Shown in pieces: positions 7,609 through 10,128 of a stretch of DNA of 10,128 nucleotides. The stretch is from the NCBI GenBank assembly GCA_039812685.1, contig JBDIBB010000137.1, positions 1-10,128 of the forward strand, in the 5' to 3' direction. The stretch's first letter is position 1, and every line of letters begins with the position of its first letter. Both the position numbers and the translations under genes were made by a program. Below the pieces are notes generated by a model. That model was given only the letters and a program-made list of their open reading frames with translations, made no database searches and was not told where the DNA came from. The stretch comes from JBDIBB01 sp039812685. GTDB lineage: Bacteria; Acidobacteriota; Vicinamibacteria; Vicinamibacterales; JAFNAJ01.

Positions 7609-8712
7609 TCAGCGCCCGATCCGGACGCTGGCGCCCACCATGAGGTAGAGGGCGCGATCCTCGAGGGCTCCCTCCACCTTCTGCACGGGATCGCCCTTCA
7701 GCCCGGCGCGCCCGAACTCCGCGTAGATCGCGAAGTGCCGGGTGAACCACATCTCGAGCCCGCCACCGAACACCCAGTCCCACCCCCTGGTCTCGAGCGC
7801 CAGGTCCTGCGTCCCACCGGGAATCGTCTCGGTTGCCTCGCCAACGGTGATCGTCCGCTGGTCGATGGTCTGCGACGTCGAGAACGTGGCCCAGTGGTAA
7901 TCGGCGCCCGCCTTCCCGAAGAAGCGGACAGGGCCTGCCGGCACGCCGACGCGCCCTCCGATGGTGAGCACGCGGCTGTCGAGGGTGCTCGTGAAGCGGT
8001 AACCTTCGCCGGTGCCTTCGGCCGTCATGTCGCCGGGCTTCAGGTAGCCGACATCGGCCGCCAGGTAGGGCGTGAACCAGTAGGTGAGGTTCCCGGAGAA
8101 CCCCAGCGCCGTGCCGTCGGCCGAGCAGTTGCCGACCGTGCCGCAGGCGATGGCGCCGGTGTTGCCGATGAAGCTGAGGCCCGTGCCGCCCGAGAGCACC
8201 AGTCCTCGGGGCGCGGCCATCCATTCGCGTGGCGGCGCGTCGGGATCGAACGCCCCCTGGCGCAACAGCAGCGACGGGGCGGTCGGCGTGAGGGTGATCA
8301 CCAGCGTGCTGGCCTGCCGTACCAGGAACAAGCCCGCGATCTCGTGCCGGGCGCACGCGGCTTCCTGCGGCGCGAGCGCCGTGCCCGCCGGGTTGACGAT
8401 CACCTTCCGGCGATCGCCGCACTCGTCGACGAACAGGTGTGCGTCGACGTCACCGCTGGCGCCGCTCGATGGCGGCACGACCACGTCGGCCGCGCCGCGG
8501 GCGTCGGCGGTGGCGGTGGCCACGACCGACGTGCCGTAGACGACCTCGATGGCCGCGCCGGGGGGGGCCTGCCGCACCTTCACCGTCTGCGCCATGGCGC
8601 CGGAGGCTGCCAGCAGCGCGGCGGCCGCGGCGAGCAGCGTGGCTGGAATCCGGAATCCCATCGGCGTCTCGAGGCCGGCCGCAACGCTCGAAGACACGTG
8701 CCGGGAGGTCAT
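7609..8712 (-). CDS. Outer-membrane beta-barrel protein with N-terminal cysteine-containing domain
   Basis: The 367-residue product has a signal peptide with a hydrophobic Leu/Ala core and a likely cut after A-M-A (residues 39-41). Residues about 43-150 form a small beta domain opening V-K-V-R-Q-A-P-P-G and containing C98 and C120. Residues about 170-367 alternate Gly, aromatic and polar residues in strands such as G-L-S-F-I-G, L-T-Y-W-F-T-P-Y-L-A-A-D-V-G-Y and W-V-F-G-G-G-L-E-M-W-F-T, typical of outer-membrane barrels of the OmpA-like or OMP_b-brl type; C190 and C196 sit in an early loop. The end, V-G-A-S-V-R-I-G-R, lacks the usual terminal aromatic residue. ATG 8712 was chosen because it overlaps the upstream stop as ATGA and has GGAGG four bases before it; ATG 8661 gives a shorter signal peptide but no clear ribosome site. 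No OmpA peptidoglycan-binding domain is present. The exact role is unknown. Confidence 0.85.
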   Translation of the reverse strand: MTSRHVSSSVAAGLETPMGFRIPATLLAAAAALLAASGAMAQTVKVRQAPPGAAIEVVYGTSVVATATADARGAADVVVPPSSGASGDVDAHLFVDECGDRRKVIVNPAGTALAPQEAACARHEIAGLFLVRQASTLVITLTPTAPSLLLRQGAFDPDAPPREWMAAPRGLVLSGGTGLSFIGNTGAIACGTVGNCSADGTALGFSGNLTYWFTPYLAADVGYLKPGDMTAEGTGEGYRFTSTLDSRVLTIGGRVGVPAGPVRFFGKAGADYHWATFSTSQTIDQRTITVGEATETIPGGTQDLALETRGWDWVFGGGLEMWFTRHFAIYAEFGRAGLKGDPVQKVEGALEDRALYLMVGASVRIGR

Positions 8713-9158
8713 TGGACCTCCACGAGTTCGACCTCGAAGACGAGCGTCGCGTTGGGAGGGATGATGCCATTCCGGCTGCTGCCGTAGGCGAGCGAGGGCG
8801 GCAGCACCAGGCGCCTCAGGCCGCCGGCGTTCATGCCCAGGATGCCCTGCTCCCACCCGGCGATGACCTGGCCCGCACCGAGCGTGAAGGTGAACGGGGT
8901 GCCGCCTCGCGAGGTCTCGAACTGCAGCCCCTTGGCGTCGGGCTTCGACCCGTCGTAGAGCCAGCCCGTGTAGTGCACGGTCAGCACGCTGCCCGCCACG
9001 GCACTGGTGCCGGTGCCCACACGCAGATCCGTGGTGCCGAAGGGGGCATAGCTGGAAGGGGCGGTGGGCGAATCGCTGCCGCACCCGATCGCGCCGAGCG
9101 CGAGGGTGAGCACCGCCACCAGGGACGACGCTGGCCTGAACATGCGCACGAAAGTCAC
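8709..9158 (-). CDS. FKBP-type peptidyl-prolyl cis-trans isomerase, lipoprotein
   Basis: The 149-residue product has a short signal sequence ending A-I-G-C (Cys26, likely lipidated; Ala at -3 is acceptable but not the preferred Leu), a Ser/Pro/Thr linker, and one complete FKBP domain at about 42-149. Signature parts are V-H-Y-T-G-W-L (Tyr63), F-T-F-T-L-G, Q-V-I-A-G-W (Trp102), L-A-Y-G (Tyr125), I-I-P-P-N-A-T-L and V-F-E-V-E-L. It should catalyse prolyl isomerisation on envelope proteins, anchored in a membrane; Gly at +2 after the cysteine does not signal inner-membrane retention. Compared with FKBP12, the active-site Asp37 in F-D-S-S is Glu81 here (F-E-T-S), preceded by a short insertion. 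GTG 9158 was chosen because GGAG lies five bases upstream; ATG 9143 gives 144 residues but has no nearby ribosome site. It is first in an operon with the barrel gene. Confidence 0.9.
   Translation of the reverse strand: MTFVRMFRPASSLVAVLTLALGAIGCGSDSPTAPSSYAPFGTTDLRVGTGTSAVAGSVLTVHYTGWLYDGSKPDAKGLQFETSRGGTPFTFTLGAGQVIAGWEQGILGMNAGGLRRLVLPPSLAYGSSRNGIIPPNATLVFEVELVEVQ
8717..8721 (-). promoter_or_regulatory. Ribosome binding site GGAGG for the barrel gene, inside the FKBP coding end
   Basis: On the minus strand GGAGG ends four bases before ATG 8712. It lies within the last codons of the FKBP gene, whose TGA (8709-8711) overlaps this ATG. The arrangement indicates translational coupling of the two genes. 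Confidence 0.65.
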
Positions 9159-9163
9159 GCCGA

Positions 9164-9167
9164 CTCC
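9164..9167 (-). promoter_or_regulatory. Ribosome binding site GGAG supporting GTG start at 9158
   Basis: On the minus strand GGAG is five bases before GTG 9158 and twenty before ATG 9143. This is the main reason for preferring the GTG start of the FKBP gene. Confidence 0.5.
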
Positions 9168-9650
9168 ACGGGAAGATTCTCCGGGCCCGGCCGCGAAGAC
9201 CGCGCCAGCCCCGAACCAAGCAGTCCGTGGTGGAAGTGCCGCGTCGCGCCGAGACGGGCGCGGCGCCCGGATGGCCAGGCGCGACGACCGAGAATACGGC
9301 CAGTATTTGAGGGAGGAGCAACGCCGCCAGCCGGGATGCCCCGCCCGTCGGACGCAGCGCCACTTTCGCCACGGGCTGCTAGCATCATCTGCTACCGGCC
9401 GCCGTTCTGCCAACCCCCCTTCTGGCGCTCCGGGCTTCCGGGACCGCTCGCCGGAGGCCGATGAGCCCGCCCGCGAGGATTCCTCGCCACGAGAAGATGT
9501 AGTCCCGTGCCACGCCGAGTCGGCGGCTGGAGGCAATCCCCGCGGTCGAGATCGGAGAACCTGGCGGCACGCCCGCGCCGGCGGGACACCGGGGGCGTGA
9601 CACGATCCGCCGGCAGGTACCACTCTTCACCGACAGCGGGCGGTGTCGTC
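9168..9650. other. Intergenic region upstream of the FKBP operon, no supported gene
   Basis: Several frames are open here, as is usual at high GC, but their translations are Arg/Pro/Ala/Gly-rich with no recognisable domain and no start supported by a ribosome site. The minus-strand promoter of the FKBP/barrel operon should lie here. The best eye-found candidate is TATTCT on the minus strand near 9294-9299 with TTGCTC about 19 bases further upstream, which is weak. A 15-base palindrome with a single central T lies at 9473-9487. Confidence 0.4.
9473..9487. repeat. 15-base near-perfect palindrome
   Basis: GCGAGGA at 9473-9479 and TCCTCGC at 9481-9487 are exact reverse complements around one T at 9480. 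It is too tight for an RNA hairpin loop without opening some pairs, so a dimeric protein-binding site is the more natural reading if it is functional. It may also be chance in GC-rich DNA. Confidence 0.3.
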
Positions 9651-9750
9651 GCGTAATTGGGGTCGGGTCTATTTCTCTGGGAACGCGCGTAATTGGGGTC
9701 GGGTCTATTTCTCTGGGAACACGTAATTGGGGTCGGGTTCTTTTTTCTGG
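9651..9750 (+). repeat. Three direct copies of a 34-base GGGGTCGGG repeat
   Basis: Copies at 9651-9684 and 9687-9720 are identical over 34 bases, from GCGTAATTGGGG to CTCTGGGAAC, and their starts are 36 bases apart. A third copy at 9722-9750 keeps CGTAATTGGGGTCGGGT and then diverges into a T-rich tract ending TTCTGG. The gap between the first two is only two bases. The core matches, in my recollection, the short palindromic repeats found beside REP-associated tyrosine transposases; no such gene is present here. Confidence 0.75.
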
Positions 9751-9768
9751 TGGCGGCGCGCGAAAGTA

Positions 9769-9838
9769 GCTCCGACCCCGATTTCCCGGCCGACCCCGAT
9801 TTCCCGACCGGGTGAAAAATGGCTCCGACCCCGATTTT
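9769..9838 (-). repeat. Three inverted copies of the CCGACCCCGATT core
   Basis: CCGACCCCGATTTCCCG occurs at 9772-9788 and again at 9790-9806, an exact 18-base period, and CCGACCCCGATTTT occurs at 9825-9838. The first and third copies also share GCTCCGACCCCGATTT (9769-9784 and 9822-9837). Read on the minus strand the core is AATCGGGGTCGG, differing at one base from the plus-strand AATTGGGGTCGG copies to the left, so the whole cluster is an inverted arrangement able to fold into long stems. It is probably a REP/BIME-like element or the remains of transposon ends. Confidence 0.7.
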
Positions 9839-10010
9839 CAATGGATCGGATCCCAGAAGTCGCCTTGTTGGTGGAATATGCTGACGAGAAGCCGGGTTGA
9901 GGTTCGCGAGACATCGAGTTCTCGCGTGCTTTGAGGTTGGCGTGGATGTTGAACACGCGGTGAGCTTCAAGGATCTGGTTCGCCGTCGCTTGGGTCGAGT
10001 GTGTGACGTT
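9839..10010. other. Intergenic stretch upstream of the last gene, with a short inverted repeat
   Basis: The base composition is visibly less GC-rich than in the genes. CGCGAGA at 9905-9911 and TCTCGCG at 9920-9926 form a perfect seven-base inverted repeat with an eight-base spacer, a possible operator or small hairpin about 95 bases before the last start codon. TTGAAC near 9948-9953 is a possible -35 element, but no convincing -10 follows. Short open frames here have no ribosome site at a usable distance. Confidence 0.35.
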
Positions 10011-10015
10011 GGAGG
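10011..10015 (+). promoter_or_regulatory. Ribosome binding site GGAGG for the last gene
   Basis: GGAGG stands five bases before ATG 10021, the best ribosome site in the window. Together with the signal peptide it establishes that this short edge frame is a real gene start. Confidence 0.7.
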
Positions 10016-10020
10016 CCGTG

Positions 10021-10128
10021 ATGCTCCGCAAGTTGAAGACGATGGTGGTGGCGGCGGCGGCGCTGATCACGTTCGCCGGGACGCAGGCGGCGTCGGCGGC
10101 CGTGATCACGATCGGCAGCTTCAGTCTG
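10021..10128 (+). CDS. Secreted protein of unknown function (3' partial, signal peptide only)
   Basis: Only 36 codons are inside the window. They encode a textbook signal peptide: M-L-R-K-L-K-T, a hydrophobic run M-V-V-A-A-A-A-L-I-T-F-A, and a likely cut after A-S-A near residue 27, followed by A-V-I-T-I-G-S-F-S-L. The frame stays open to the edge. The gene is transcribed away from the FKBP operon. The start of the mature part would suit many extracellular proteins, for example PEP-CTERM-type proteins, but nothing visible decides this. The gene is too short for the usual size filters, and the call rests on GGAGG plus the signal peptide. Confidence 0.7.
   Translation, partial: MLRKLKTMVVAAAALITFAGTQAASAAVITIGSFSL

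Noticed and set aside
7313..8787. Long open frames overlapping the barrel gene (7313-8422 minus, 7735-8787 plus)
   Set aside because: Arg/Gly/Pro-rich shadows; the chosen frame has a signal peptide and barrel strands.
8713..9372. N-terminal extension of the barrel frame up to 9372
   Set aside because: It overlaps the well-supported FKBP gene entirely, and the signal peptide and ribosome site place the start at 8712.
8439..9464. 341-residue plus-strand open frame across the FKBP gene
   Set aside because: Arg/Pro-rich translation opposite a gene with a complete FKBP domain.
9651..9750. CRISPR-like array, because of 34-base repeats with a 36-base period
   Set aside because: There are only two to three copies with a two-base gap, so no spacers exist, and no cas gene is near.
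9841..9900. Micro-frame of 19 codons (M-D-R-I-P-E-V-A-L-L-V-E-Y-A)
   Set aside because: The peptide looks protein-like, but there is no ribosome site and it starts at the edge of a repeat copy; it could be a remnant, yet nothing supports expression.
9878..9934. Micro-frame of 18 codons starting at ATG 9878
   Set aside because: The GGA before it is only two bases from the ATG, too close to serve as a ribosome site, and the product has no feature.
9392..10109. Two minus-strand open frames crossing the repeat cluster
   Set aside because: Their R-P-D-P-N-Y and R-E-I-G-V-G peptides are translations of the DNA repeats; no ribosome site or domain is seen.

Overview
The window is a GC-rich bacterial segment that looks like Acidobacteriota, possibly the Vicinamibacteria side. 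The clues are the GC-rich codon use, a short FKBP-type prolyl isomerase built as a lipoprotein, a giant secreted protein made of carboxypeptidase-regulatory-like repeats, and a GGGGTCGG repeat cluster of the kind left by REP-associated transposases. This placement rests on recalled family resemblance and was not tested by a search. No rRNA, tRNA, CRISPR array or intact transposase is visible.

Layout. (1) Bases 2-7036, plus strand: the last 2344 residues of a very large extracellular repeat protein whose start lies outside the window. It has a short Ig-like/Big-like N-terminal part, 7 beta-sandwich repeats, a non-repeat module, 12 more repeats and a second copy of that module at the C-terminus. 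(2) About 7051-7557, plus strand: a small exported thioredoxin-fold protein with a CRAC active site, overlapping or abutting the giant gene. (3) 7558-7608: a strong hairpin between convergent genes. (4) 7609-9158, minus strand: a two-gene operon, an FKBP lipoprotein followed, through an ATGA stop/start overlap, by an outer-membrane beta-barrel protein. (5) 9159-10020: 862 bases without a convincing gene, holding a cluster of six copies of AAT(T/C)GGGGTCGG, three in each orientation, and some simple inverted repeats. (6) 10021-10128, plus strand: the signal peptide and first mature residues of a secreted protein cut by the window edge.

How the parts may work together. Every gene here is predicted to act in the cell envelope or outside the cell. 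The visible part of the giant protein contains exactly ten cysteines, in five local pairs, and the next gene encodes an exported CxxC protein, so a role for it in oxidising or repairing disulfides of the giant protein is a reasonable but untested idea. On the other strand a periplasm-facing prolyl isomerase is translationally coupled to a beta-barrel protein, which suggests a folding helper made together with an envelope protein.

The most unusual points are the giant protein's duplicated module ending in A-A-I-R-N-F-V-(V/I)-P, which suggests fusion of two ancestral repeat-protein genes, its cysteine pairing next to the CxxC gene, and the symmetric repeat cluster that lacks a transposase.
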